Shown piece by piece: positions 1 through 7,401 of a stretch of 64,000 bases of DNA (within the stretch, counting starts at the first letter, position 1; each line of letters begins with the position of its first letter). The stretch is taken from assembly GCA_049323655.1 (NCBI GenBank), contig JBMONO010000025.1, forward strand, positions 4,053-68,052, in the 5' to 3' direction. Source of the stretch: DB1 sp049323655 (GTDB taxonomy: Bacteria; Desulfobacterota; Desulfobulbia; Desulfobulbales; SURF-16). Position numbers and translations under genes: made by a program. Below the pieces are notes generated by a model that was not told the origin of the DNA, did no database searches, and saw nothing but the letters and a program-made list of their open reading frames with translations.

Positions 1-1
1 G

Positions 2-742
2 ACCCTGTTTTCCGGTTTCGGTCTCGGCACCCTGCTGATGCCGGTCTTTGCCCTTTTTTTTCCGGTGGAGATGGCGGTGGCGGCCACCGCGGTCGTGCAC
101 ATGGCCAACAGCGTCTTCAAGGTGGTTGCCGTCGGCCGCCAGGCGGATCCGGGATTGGTGGCGCGTTTTGGCGTTCCCGCCATTCTGGCTGCCCTGGTCG
201 GGGCGGCCCTGTTGGGGCGCCTGTCCGGATTGGCCCCGCTCGTCACCTGTGAGATCTGGGGCCACAGCGCAGTAATCACCCCGCTCAAGCTCGTCATGGC
301 CGGACTCATGTTTCTCTTTGCCCTTTTCGAGTTGCTGCCCGGATGGCGCGCGCTGAGCTTCGACCGCCGCTATCTCGTGGCCGGGGGTCTGCTTTCCGGT
401 TTTTTTGGCGGCCTCTCCGGCCACCAGGGAGCGTTGCGCGCCGCCTTTCTCGCCAAGGTCGGGGTGTCGGCGGCGGCCTTTGTCGGCACCAATGCGGTGA
501 TCGGCTTTATGGTTGATCTGGCCCGGATTGCCGGCTATTTCGCCGTCTTTGTTGCCGGTCGCGCCGCCATCCCGATCCGGCCGGAACAGTGGCCGCTGAT
601 CGGTGTTGCCATCCTCGCCGCTCTGGCTGGGGTGCTGATCGGCAAGCGTTTTTTGCGAAAAATCACCATGCCGACGGTGCAGACGGTCACCGGTCTGCTG
701 CTGTTCGTCATCGCCCTGGCCTTGGGGATCGGTCTGGTTTGA
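2..742 (+). CDS. TauE/SafE-family anion exporter, 5' end outside window
   Basis: The frame is open from the first bases of the window, so the true start lies upstream and the first internal ATG (38) is not the start. The visible 246 residues are almost entirely hydrophobic helices. They end with a TM pair and a short basic loop (GKRFLRKITMP), as in TauE/SafE permeases (family used for sulfite, sulfoacetate and other organosulfonate export). The stretch GLGTLLMPVFALFFP resembles the first repeat of the family, and SGFFGGLSGHQGALRAAF the second. Substrate is not readable. It converges with the chromate-type operon on the other strand. Confidence 0.8.
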   Translation, partial: TLFSGFGLGTLLMPVFALFFPVEMAVAATAVVHMANSVFKVVAVGRQADPGLVARFGVPAILAALVGAALLGRLSGLAPLVTCEIWGHSAVITPLKLVMAGLMFLFALFELLPGWRALSFDRRYLVAGGLLSGFFGGLSGHQGALRAAFLAKVGVSAAAFVGTNAVIGFMVDLARIAGYFAVFVAGRAAIPIRPEQWPLIGVAILAALAGVLIGKRFLRKITMPTVQTVTGLLLFVIALALGIGLV

Positions 743-743
743 G

Positions 744-787
744 CGGATTTTATCGCCGTCACTCCTCTGCGCAGGCGCGAAAATCCG
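744..787. terminator. Possible bidirectional terminator between convergent genes
   Basis: Eight-base arms CGGATTTT and AAAATCCG enclose an inner CGCC/GGCG pair. The element starts one base after the TauE/SafE stop, in the gap between two convergent genes. Arms are A/T-flanked on both strands, which suits a two-way terminator. This is inferred from sequence only. Confidence 0.4.
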
Positions 788-862
788 TTTGCCATCCTGA
801 AAAATTATCCGCACCGGATAGAATGGACTCGGCCCGTCGCGCCCACCCAGCGGGCGAAACGG

Positions 863-2050
863 TCACGGGTTTTCTCTTCCATGATCGGCGCTTGCCCTGA
901 AGGCAAAAACGAGGGCGCCGAGCAGGAGAACAAGGCCGGCCCCGGTAAAGGAGTACCGGTAGCCGAGGGTGGCGACGACAACCCCGGAGACGAGGGGGCC
1001 GGCGGTGTGACCGATGTCCATGATGGAGCCGAGCAGACCCATGGACGTCCCCCGGCCTTCCGGGCTGCTCAGATCCGCGATGCGGGCCGATGTCGCCGAG
1101 GTGACGACGGACAGGCAGAGGCCGAAGGCGAGGCTGAGGCAGAGCAGAGGGAAAAAGGATGTTGTCAGGGCGAAACCGCTGATGCAGGCTGCTCCCAGCA
1201 TTCCGCCCGTCCAGATCTGCGCTTTTCTGCCATGGGTATCGGAGAATTTTCCCATGACCGGCTTGGTGAGGGCAAGAACGATGATCTGGCCGGAGAGGAG
1301 GATGCCGACATGAGCTGCGCTCATGCCGTGTTTGAGGGCATAGAGTGGCAGAAAGGTCTCGAAGGTGCCGTAGGCAAAGAGGATGGCGGCCTCCATGGCG
1401 CAGGTTATCAGGATGTCCCGGTCCCGAAGGATATGTTGCGCAACGGCGGATGTCGCGCTCCAGGAGCGGGCGGCCGGTTTTTCCCGGTCGGACGATGGCA
1501 GGGTTGCGGCAAGAACGAGGGCTGCTAATCCCGCGCCGCCGCAGACAAGATAGACAACCGTGAAACCGCTGGCTGGCTCCCGGACAAAAAAAGCGAGGAT
1601 GCCGCCGCCGATGACCGGGGCCATGAATCTGCCGACAAGGGTTGCGGTGGAAAACCAACCGAGCTTCTCGCCTCGGTCCTTGCGGGACAGGTCGGCGACC
1701 AGGGCCATGGCGACCGGCACAAAAATGGCCGTGGCAAATCCGTGATACAGACGAACCGCCGCCAGTTGCCAGGAAGTGCCGACCAGCGGATAGCAGAAGG
1801 GCGCGGAGGCGATGATGGCCGCCGCGACCATGAGCAGCCGTTTTCTGCCGAACCGGTCGGCCAGTATGCCCGCCGGAACGCTGAAGACAACGCCGGCTGC
1901 CGCGGAAATGGCGGCAATCAGGCCGATGCCGGCGGGGGCGGCCCCCAGGTGACCGGCAAAAAGGGGCAGCACCGGGCTTTTCGATATGGTTGTGCTGAAT
2001 ATCGCGAAAAGCCCGGTGGCGCAGAGCAGAAGAAATGGGCTGAAATGCAT
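863..2050 (-). CDS. MFS transporter (drug/oxyanion efflux type)
   Basis: The 395-residue protein has about 12 hydrophobic segments and the MFS loop 2-3 signature (GILADRFGRKRL near residue 60). A weaker second copy (KFSDTHGRKAQI) lies in the C-terminal half. It starts 6 bp after the stop of the small Cys protein and is the last gene of the minus-strand run that begins with chrB. MFS exporters accompany chrB in some bacteria where chrA is absent, so export of chromate or another oxyanion is a reasonable inference. The sequence alone does not give the substrate. Confidence 0.85.
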   Translation of the reverse strand: MHFSPFLLLCATGLFAIFSTTISKSPVLPLFAGHLGAAPAGIGLIAAISAAAGVVFSVPAGILADRFGRKRLLMVAAAIIASAPFCYPLVGTSWQLAAVRLYHGFATAIFVPVAMALVADLSRKDRGEKLGWFSTATLVGRFMAPVIGGGILAFFVREPASGFTVVYLVCGGAGLAALVLAATLPSSDREKPAARSWSATSAVAQHILRDRDILITCAMEAAILFAYGTFETFLPLYALKHGMSAAHVGILLSGQIIVLALTKPVMGKFSDTHGRKAQIWTGGMLGAACISGFALTTSFFPLLCLSLAFGLCLSVVTSATSARIADLSSPEGRGTSMGLLGSIMDIGHTAGPLVSGVVVATLGYRYSFTGAGLVLLLGALVFAFRASADHGRENP

Positions 2051-2056
2051 GGCCTT

Positions 2057-2275
2057 CTAGTGTTTTATGGTCCGGTCGATCGGACATTTTTCGTCCTGAT
2101 CATAAAAGGCCGTGCAGGCAAAATCATCCTCGATGTTTTGCCGAAGAGACTCTTCGGCTGGGTTGTGGGCCTCCCTTTCGGCGCAAAGCGGGCACGTTAC
2201 GCCTGCTTCGGCAAACGCGGTGCAGGCCATGGTGGTTGTCACTTTTTCCCTGGTCGATGTTTTTGTCGTGTTCAT
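2057..2275 (-). CDS. Small Cys-rich protein with two CTAF motifs
   Basis: This is a 72-residue ORF. The ATG at 2275 is chosen because AGAGGAGG precedes it at good spacing; the open frame upstream of it looks non-coding. It contains two similar segments, ACTAFAEAGVTCPLC and ACTAFYDQDEKCP, giving five cysteines in all. The pattern could bind metal or form a redox centre, but no family is recognised with certainty. It lies between the HD-rhodanese gene and the MFS gene, in the same direction and 6 bp from the latter, so it probably belongs to the operon. Confidence 0.6.
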   Translation of the reverse strand: MNTTKTSTREKVTTTMACTAFAEAGVTCPLCAEREAHNPAEESLRQNIEDDFACTAFYDQDEKCPIDRTIKH

Positions 2276-2369
2276 ATCATGCCTCCTCTGGTGGTGAAGA
2301 TCCCTTGCCCCGCTCCGGCCTTGCGTTGTCCGGGGCAACCTGGTGCGTCGCTTTGGAGCTGTCTGGTTT

Positions 2370-3227
2370 TCAGTCAAGCGCTCCTCCCTTGTCCGTCCAA
2401 GCCTGCAGGCCGCCATGGAGCACGGCGACAGCGATGCCTTTGGCGCGCAGACGGCTGGCGGTTGACTGACTCACCGATCCGCCGCGCACGCAATAAATGA
2501 CGGATCGAATATTGTCGGCAAGGTCGGCGTGCCACTCGTCGACTTTTTCCGGGTCGCGCCGGAGAGCGCCGGGGATTTTTCCGGGTGATGCCTCATAATC
2601 GGCCCTGCGCCGCACATCAATCACGGTGACGTCGCCCCGTTCCAGCAGCTTGCGGAGTTGGTCTGCATCGATCAACCGGCCAGCGATCAGCCCCTGAATT
2701 TCCTCGTGATAGGCAAGATAACGCCGCAGGGTTGCTTCGTTCTTGCCGTATTTCGGATATGCGCGCAGGATCTCGGCAAAACGCTCCTCGGCCTCCGGCT
2801 CCTCCCCAATGGCGACGATGCCGTCATGGATGATATCGATCAGACGATCGGCATAGATGACGATTCTCTCCTCCAGCCGGTGCAGGGTATAGTCCTTGAC
2901 CGGCAGGCCGAGTTCCGCCGCCTCCGCCGCGGTCAGGCCGCCGCGGATGTGTTTTTCCATGATCGCGGTGATTGCCGCCGGTAGCCCCATGATTTGTCCC
3001 ATTTCGGCGCCGATTCGGCCATGGCTGATTTCATGGGTGGTTATCTTGCCGAGATCGTGAAAAAGGGCGCCGCGGCCGACAAGTTCCATGTCCAGTGCGG
3101 CTCCGGTCCGGGCAGCGATGCCCAGCGCCTTTTCCGCCACCCGGAGGGAATGGGTGAGGTCGGTCTCGTTCATGCCCGATGAGCGAAGCATCTCGATATC
3201 CTTCTGTTCTATCCGGTAAGCGGTCAT
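2370..3227 (-). CDS. HD-domain protein fused to a rhodanese domain
   Basis: The N-terminal 180 residues form an HD hydrolase domain. It has H at THSLRVAEKAL, the metal pair in ALFHDLGKIT and later His/Asp residues (MEKHIRGG, YADRLID). The C-terminal 90 residues are a rhodanese: VIDVRRRADYE, then VIYCVRGGSVSQS, where the Cys is the expected catalytic residue. An ATG at 3227 is chosen over a GTG at 3233 because GGAGG is 10 bases upstream of it; the GTG overlaps the stop of the preceding gene. A stand-alone HD phosphohydrolase linked to sulfur transfer is uncommon. The substrate is unknown. A 72-bp piece of this gene is duplicated at 5061-5132. Confidence 0.8.
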   Translation of the reverse strand: MTAYRIEQKDIEMLRSSGMNETDLTHSLRVAEKALGIAARTGAALDMELVGRGALFHDLGKITTHEISHGRIGAEMGQIMGLPAAITAIMEKHIRGGLTAAEAAELGLPVKDYTLHRLEERIVIYADRLIDIIHDGIVAIGEEPEAEERFAEILRAYPKYGKNEATLRRYLAYHEEIQGLIAGRLIDADQLRKLLERGDVTVIDVRRRADYEASPGKIPGALRRDPEKVDEWHADLADNIRSVIYCVRGGSVSQSTASRLRAKGIAVAVLHGGLQAWTDKGGALD

Positions 3228-3229
3228 GG

Positions 3230-3523
3230 TCACTGTTCCTCCTGTTTGATGCCGAAGTAGGCGCAGGCAGCCTGCATTGCCGTTTTGTACTCATGGCGGA
3301 TTTTTGTGAATTTTTTCTCCATGTCTTCCCGCAGATGCTCAATGTATTCCCGTACCCCCTCCTCGCCGTACTCTTGGGAAATGCCCGGTCCGAAATCCCA
3401 TATCCTGGTGAAATCGTGTCGTTCGTTCTTGTGGAGCGGATCGTCAATCCAGCGGTGCAGATCCGCATAGTCCTTCCCCGTTCTCCGCAAGCTTGTCTCA
3501 AAATGTTTCTCGGTCGGCGGCAT
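3230..3523 (-). CDS. Conserved-looking hypothetical protein in chrB operon
   Basis: The protein has 97 residues, is charged and soluble, and carries no signal peptide. AGGAG sits 7 bases before the ATG. It has a strongly polar helix-rich pattern (TGKDYADLHRWIDDPL, EYIEHLREDMEKKF) ending in a short YFGIKQEEQ tail. The gene starts 40 bp after chrB, and its stop overlaps the possible GTG start of the HD-rhodanese gene, so it is translated with the operon. I do not recognise a characterised family. Confidence 0.7.
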   Translation of the reverse strand: MPPTEKHFETSLRRTGKDYADLHRWIDDPLHKNERHDFTRIWDFGPGISQEYGEEGVREYIEHLREDMEKKFTKIRHEYKTAMQAACAYFGIKQEEQ

Positions 3524-3562
3524 ACTTTTTCTCCTTGTTTTTGTGAAGATTTGATTCCGGCT

Positions 3563-4600
3563 TTATGCTGTTTTCGCGGCATAGAGGGTTTCAAAGACCT
3601 GCATGCCATGGGTCAGGGCTTCGTGGTCATCTTTGGCGGTTTTTCGGATGCCGCGGAGGATTTCCGCAACGCCGCCGGTCTCCGGGGCCTGATATTTGTT
3701 GTCCTTGATGTCGAGATCGTGGACGATTTTGGCGATCTGCTCCAGTGCCTTGTCCCGAAGGTTGAAGGATGTGATAAGGACTTCAAAGGTGCACAGCTCG
3801 CCACAGTGGGTGAATTCCCCGGAAAACATGTCGAACGCCACCGATCCGGCCGGCGACGGCGTCATTGCCTCGGTGTCGACAAAGGCAAAGACGGCCTGCG
3901 GGTCGATAAACTTCCTGATGAGCCAGGCTGACGCCATTCTATCGACAAAGGGTCTGGACCGGGTGATCCAGGTCCGCCCCTGATAGTCTTCGGCGTTTTT
4001 GCGGGGCACCCCGGCTGGCTGAGGGTTTTTTGGCGCGGCCGCTCCCCCCCATTGGCGCATTTCTTCCCGCAATCGCTCCAGGCCGTCGTGGATGGTCTTG
4101 CCCTCGGGAGTGACGAAAAAATCGATTTTCCTTACCTCGGCAAGAGACTTGCCGAGCTTGTCGAGAAGGGCGGTCAGGCTTTTATGACCGCCTTTCTCTC
4201 CACCCTTCCGGATGGCGTTCCATTTCGTGACCATCTCATCAAGGCTGTTGGCCAGGGACTGATAGTCGGCCCGCCGGATTTGATTGAAACACGCGATGAT
4301 CTCCTCGTCCGGCATGGTGTCAATGCCGTTGACGGACACCAGGGCCGCATCGCCCTTCATATCCCTGACCTCGGCAACCAGCCAGTGCAGGAATTCATAA
4401 TGTTCCAATGAAAAGGGCAGAATGTAGACCGAGCCCTTCAAGTGCAGGGCCCCGGCCTTCATCAGTCTGCGCCAGACGGTCATGCGGATGCTGACCGGCT
4501 TGGAGGGCGTTGTGTAAAAGAAGAGAAGCCAGCGGTGCCTGTTTTGCTCTTCCGCTGACCGGTGTCTGGTGTTCATTGTTTTACTGTTTTTTTCTGTCAT
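3563..4600 (-). CDS. chrB: ChrB-type chromate resistance/regulatory protein
   Basis: The 345-residue protein carries both halves of ChrB. The N-terminal part (WLLFFYTTPSKPVSIRMTVW, then LKGSVYILPF) is the PadR-like region. The C-terminal ChrB domain has ITRSRPFVDRMASAWLIRKF and FDMFSGEFTHCGELCTFE. ChrB senses chromate and controls chr genes in studied bacteria. The frame stays open to 4795, but residues beyond 4600 come from the upstream operator and interspersed repeat A, so ATG 4600 (or 4576) is preferred. Neither has a clear Shine-Dalgarno sequence. No chrA is present in the window; the MFS gene at the operon end may replace it. Confidence 0.85.
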   Translation of the reverse strand: MTEKNSKTMNTRHRSAEEQNRHRWLLFFYTTPSKPVSIRMTVWRRLMKAGALHLKGSVYILPFSLEHYEFLHWLVAEVRDMKGDAALVSVNGIDTMPDEEIIACFNQIRRADYQSLANSLDEMVTKWNAIRKGGEKGGHKSLTALLDKLGKSLAEVRKIDFFVTPEGKTIHDGLERLREEMRQWGGAAAPKNPQPAGVPRKNAEDYQGRTWITRSRPFVDRMASAWLIRKFIDPQAVFAFVDTEAMTPSPAGSVAFDMFSGEFTHCGELCTFEVLITSFNLRDKALEQIAKIVHDLDIKDNKYQAPETGGVAEILRGIRKTAKDDHEALTHGMQVFETLYAAKTA

Positions 4601-4633
4601 TTGTTTGGCTGGTGAAAGGTTGTTGGAAAAGTA

Positions 4634-4672
4634 ATTTGTATCATTTGATACAAATGTAACTAGTGTTACATT
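4634..4672. promoter_or_regulatory. Two abutting palindromes upstream of chrB (operators)
   Basis: The first palindrome, 4634-4655, has perfect 10-base arms (ATTTGTATCA / TGATACAAAT) around TT. The second, 4653-4672, has perfect 8-base arms (AATGTAAC / GTTACATT) around TAGT. They share three bases and sit 34 bp upstream of the chosen chrB start in AT-rich DNA. Position and symmetry suggest dimeric repressor sites, plausibly for ChrB itself. This is inference. Confidence 0.6.
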
Positions 4673-4728
4673 ATTAGTCAAGCGGAAGCGGGAATTGTTT
4701 GCTGAAAAAAATATCCTGTTGAAATAAT

Positions 4729-4862
4729 GATGGTTTCGTAAAAACTGAAAATTAACCACGGAGAGCGCAGAGCGCACAGAGGTAACTAATTGCAATTAAA
4801 GATTTTTTTATCTATGTCCTCAGTGCGCTCTGTGGTGAAAAAAGACTTTTTACGGGTTTGTC
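4729..4862 (+). repeat. Interspersed repeat A, copy 1
   Basis: The copy starts GATGGTTTCGTAAAAAC and ends GACTTTTTACGGGTTTGTC. Ends are inverted: GTAAAAA..CCACGGAG pairs with CTCTGTGG..TTTTTAC. The middle is AT-rich (AACTAATTGCAATTAAAG). Sequence continues directly into a copy of the nikR 3' end, exactly as at 9416-9545, so this copy was carried here by local duplication. Confidence 0.9.
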
Positions 4863-5132
4863 TTTCTTAACCGGGGATTTTCGCTGACGTGGTCATCCAT
4901 CAGCTTGCCGTGTTTGACCCCCTTGGTGCCGATCAGCTCGTCGGCCATCTTTCTGACCTCTTTGGCCTTGCCCCTGACGACGATGATCTCCAGGCAGTTG
5001 TGGGCATCGAGATGGACATGGAGGGCGGAGATGATGTCTTGGTGGTGGGAGTGCTGGTGGCGTGCCACTCGTCGACTTTTTCCGGGTCGCGCCGGAGAGC
5101 GCCGGGGATTTTTTCGAGTGATGCCTCACAAT
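4863..5132 (-). pseudogene. Chimeric scar: nikR 3' fragment joined to rhodanese fragment
   Basis: Bases 4863-5060 are a near-identical copy of 9546-9743 (C-terminal half of nikR). The copy has scattered substitutions and one extra C that shifts the frame near the end. At 5060/5061 the sequence switches to a copy of 2528-2599 (the HD-rhodanese gene), with only GG shared at the join. Both fragments keep their original orientation. The ORF across the join (4850-5068) has no start region or ribosome site and is not a working gene. Confidence 0.85.
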
Positions 5133-5555
5133 GAGGTGGTCAAGTAAAAATGGACAGTTTGTTAAGCAGCTTTATCAAGAAGCCGCATTTCCTCAAATTC
5201 CCGTGGGCTGACATAACCCAAATACGAATGACGCCTTCTGTTGTTGTAAAACATTTCAATGTAGTCAACGAGATCCTTTCTGGCCTCATCTCGAGTCTTA
5301 TAGTTTGTGAAAAATAACCGCTCGGTTTTCAAGCTGCAAAAAAACTCCCAGTCACAGAGTTGTCCCAACAATTCCCTTTCCGGCTCATGCTGTTTACCAT
5401 TGCATAGGTTTTTAGCATCTTCTGAAAATCCCCGCTGCAATACTGACCGCCTTTGTCAGAATGAAACAGCAGGCCCGGAGCTGGTTGTCGTCGCCAGACT
5501 GCCATACGCAACGCATCCATGATCAATTTCCTGCTCATCCGGCTATTAAGCGACC
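5133..5555 (-). mobile_element. IS3-family transposase remnant (OrfB 3' part, frameshifted)
   Basis: Minus-strand reading gives the end of an IS3/IS150-type DDE transposase: LLFHSDKGGQYCS, SMSRKGNCWDNSV, then in another frame FCSLKTERLFF, DYIEMFYNNRRRHSYLGYVS and PREFEE. The frame changes at a run of T residues near 5340, so the ORF is broken. OrfA and the first two catalytic regions are missing: the remnant is cut at about 5555, just before the hipA stop. The AAGTAAAAATGGACAG stretch near 5143 may be the outer end. No partner end is seen on the other side. Confidence 0.85.
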
Positions 5556-5575
5556 TCTTTCAAAATGGGCCATGG

Positions 5576-6802
5576 CTACACCACGGGCTCTGTTTTCTTC
5601 AGCCGTTGCTCGATATCCGCACCAATTGCCCGAGCGTCCTTCCCAGGCACCCCGGCGTGGTCGAAAGAGGACTCCCATTGAGACACTACCCCATGGATCT
5701 CGGCCACAACATCCATTGCCTGTTGCCGGCGCTTGATTCCGAAATGGCCCGCCTCGGCAAGGAGAGTATTCAGATCCGGGGGCCGGGTGTCAAGGCCGAT
5801 CCGCAGGACATGTTCCCGATTAAAGCCCACGTTCGGAACCAGATCGAATGCAGGGCTCAATTCCCAGCCCTTATCACTATGAAGCATGCAGAAGTTGTTG
5901 AGGTGGTCATCGGTGTTGCCGGTCATCGCATTGAACACCATTTGCCTATACAGCATGTGCAGATCCGGCAAAGGGACTGCTGATACTTTTTTAATTATAT
6001 CTGCAAGATCCCGGTAGCCGGCGTTATAGTATCCATCAGCTCCGAGCAGTGATTTCATGCTGATCAAGTGATTGCGACCGCCGGCGGGGTTCAGGTCAAA
6101 CCGTTTTACCAGCAGGCATTTCCTGGAGCCCAGAGGCAGAAGGCTGGTCGCGGCGGTTTTTATGCCCGCCTGGTGGGCCAGCTCCATTACGGCCGCTTCC
6201 AGGCCCACCACGTCAAGGTGATCCCGGGTGCTGGCAAATTTCGCCAGATAGGCCACGTTTTCATCAAAGACAAGGGCCTTGGGCCTGGCTCCGCCAGGTG
6301 AGCTGCCGGCCTGGAACAAAATAGACAGTTCATCATCGGCGACGGACAGGGGATCTTCTTCAAATTTCTCGGCCAGCCTGGCAAGTTCTTCCAGATATCG
6401 GCAGGAAACCCCCGGCGACATCTGCGGGGGCTTTCCCTTATCGATATAGATCAGGGCGCCAAGGCCCTGGTCGCCAAGCAGTTGCAAAAGATGCGGAACC
6501 CTTTGTTCGGTCCGACCCAAGCGGTAGCGCCGCGCCATGATTTTCCGGCCCCAATCATCCGGAAGGCTGTCTTCAAAGACGCCATGCACTCCGGAATGCG
6601 GCCGGTCCGCATCAAAATTTTTCGGGGACAATGGGAGATGCAGCGGATCAAGAGGGAAGGCATCGGGAGCGGCAAGATATTCCGAAAAATACCGGAATTG
6701 CCCTTGCAGTGCTCCCCGGAAATCAGGGTCCGCCACCGCCAGCATCCCAACCTTGACCATTTCGCCGGCAGGCAATGTCAACCAGATGTCGAGTTTGATC
6801 AT
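5576..6802 (-). CDS. hipA: HipA-family serine/threonine kinase toxin
   Basis: The protein has 408 residues, close to the usual HipA length. It shows an N-terminal Couple_hipA region (FEDSLPDDWGRKI near 76-88) and the glycine-rich loop GSSPGGARPKALV (166-178). It also has a probable ATP-binding Lys188 (YLAKFAS), the catalytic loop GNTDDHLNNF (295-304) and the metal motif SPAFDLVPN (316-324). HipA phosphorylates glutamyl-tRNA synthetase or other targets and causes dormancy. It overlaps the hipB stop by 4 bases, so the two are translationally coupled. All key residues are present, so activity is expected. The 3' end touches the IS remnant. Confidence 0.92.
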   Translation of the reverse strand: MIKLDIWLTLPAGEMVKVGMLAVADPDFRGALQGQFRYFSEYLAAPDAFPLDPLHLPLSPKNFDADRPHSGVHGVFEDSLPDDWGRKIMARRYRLGRTEQRVPHLLQLLGDQGLGALIYIDKGKPPQMSPGVSCRYLEELARLAEKFEEDPLSVADDELSILFQAGSSPGGARPKALVFDENVAYLAKFASTRDHLDVVGLEAAVMELAHQAGIKTAATSLLPLGSRKCLLVKRFDLNPAGGRNHLISMKSLLGADGYYNAGYRDLADIIKKVSAVPLPDLHMLYRQMVFNAMTGNTDDHLNNFCMLHSDKGWELSPAFDLVPNVGFNREHVLRIGLDTRPPDLNTLLAEAGHFGIKRRQQAMDVVAEIHGVVSQWESSFDHAGVPGKDARAIGADIEQRLKKTEPVV

Positions 6803-7098
6803 TTCCCGCGCCTGCCGCCGGCCCGCTGCCGTCTACTCTGTTCCCGCTCAAATTGAGTGAAAAGATCCTCTTGAGCGGCAAGGACATCTTTCCAGCCGTC
6901 AAGCCTCTCCAGGATGCTGCTTGCGGCAAGCCAGTTGCCTATCGGTGTCTGCGGGTAGCCCTGTTCCATCCTGGCCAGGGATTGCCTGGTGATTCCGATC
7001 CGCTGCGCGAATAATTCCTGGCTCTCATTGCGGTTCAATCTTGCTTCCTTTAATCTCTCCCCGAGTTGTTTCAGAATTTTCTCCGTATTGTTAATCAT
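6799..7098 (-). CDS. hipB: HipB-like XRE-family antitoxin/repressor
   Basis: This is a 99-residue protein with one helix-turn-helix (QLGERLKEARLNRNESQELF, AQRIGITRQSLARMEQGY, residues 10-50), then a C-terminal tail rich in Arg and Gln. ATG 7098 is preferred to a TTG at 7107. It lies directly upstream of hipA and overlaps it by 4 bases, the standard hipBA order. HipB would neutralise HipA and autorepress the operon. Confidence 0.9.
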   Translation of the reverse strand: MINNTEKILKQLGERLKEARLNRNESQELFAQRIGITRQSLARMEQGYPQTPIGNWLAASSILERLDGWKDVLAAQEDLFTQFEREQSRRQRAGGRRGK

Positions 7099-7100
7099 AC

Positions 7101-7135
7101 TTAACAATATAGACTAAAATAACATTTTTTGTTAA
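7101..7135. promoter_or_regulatory. Candidate HipB operator/promoter region
   Basis: Seven-base arms TTAACAA (7101-7107) and TTGTTAA (7129-7135) lie immediately upstream of the hipB start in very AT-rich DNA (7100-7160). The 28-bp centre spacing could hold two HipB half-sites. This is inference from symmetry and place only. Confidence 0.35.
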
Positions 7136-7240
7136 ATATTTTTTACAGACAATATCAAATTACTATGCCATCTTTACATCTTAGATCAGTCTTCCGGTGA
7201 AGGCCTGTTCTCATCTTTCCCGTTGACATCTTTCAATGAC

Positions 7241-7283
7241 GATGGTCTCGTAAAAATCCGCAAACCATGGCAGGCGGGAAAGC
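7241..7283 (+). repeat. Interspersed repeat B, left-end fragment
   Basis: GATGGTCTCGTAAAAATCC and GCAAACCATGGCAGGCGGG match the left end of the family B copy at 58099. The right, hairpin-bearing end is missing. The gap around it (7136-7401) holds no other gene; 7296-7314 forms a small GCAACGG/CCGTTGC hairpin. Confidence 0.7.
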
Positions 7284-7401
7284 ATCCGCGCGCGCAACGG
7301 TGAGGCCGTTGCGGCACCCTATGAACGCCGGCGCGATTTTCTGTATCGGGCTGCGGGTGAGCGTTGCCGTATCCCCTGCGCCATCAGCTATGAAGCAAGG
7401 G

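Noticed and set aside
4850..5068. A second nikR gene
   Set aside because: Only the 3' half is present, frameshifted, and joined to rhodanese sequence; no DNA-binding domain.
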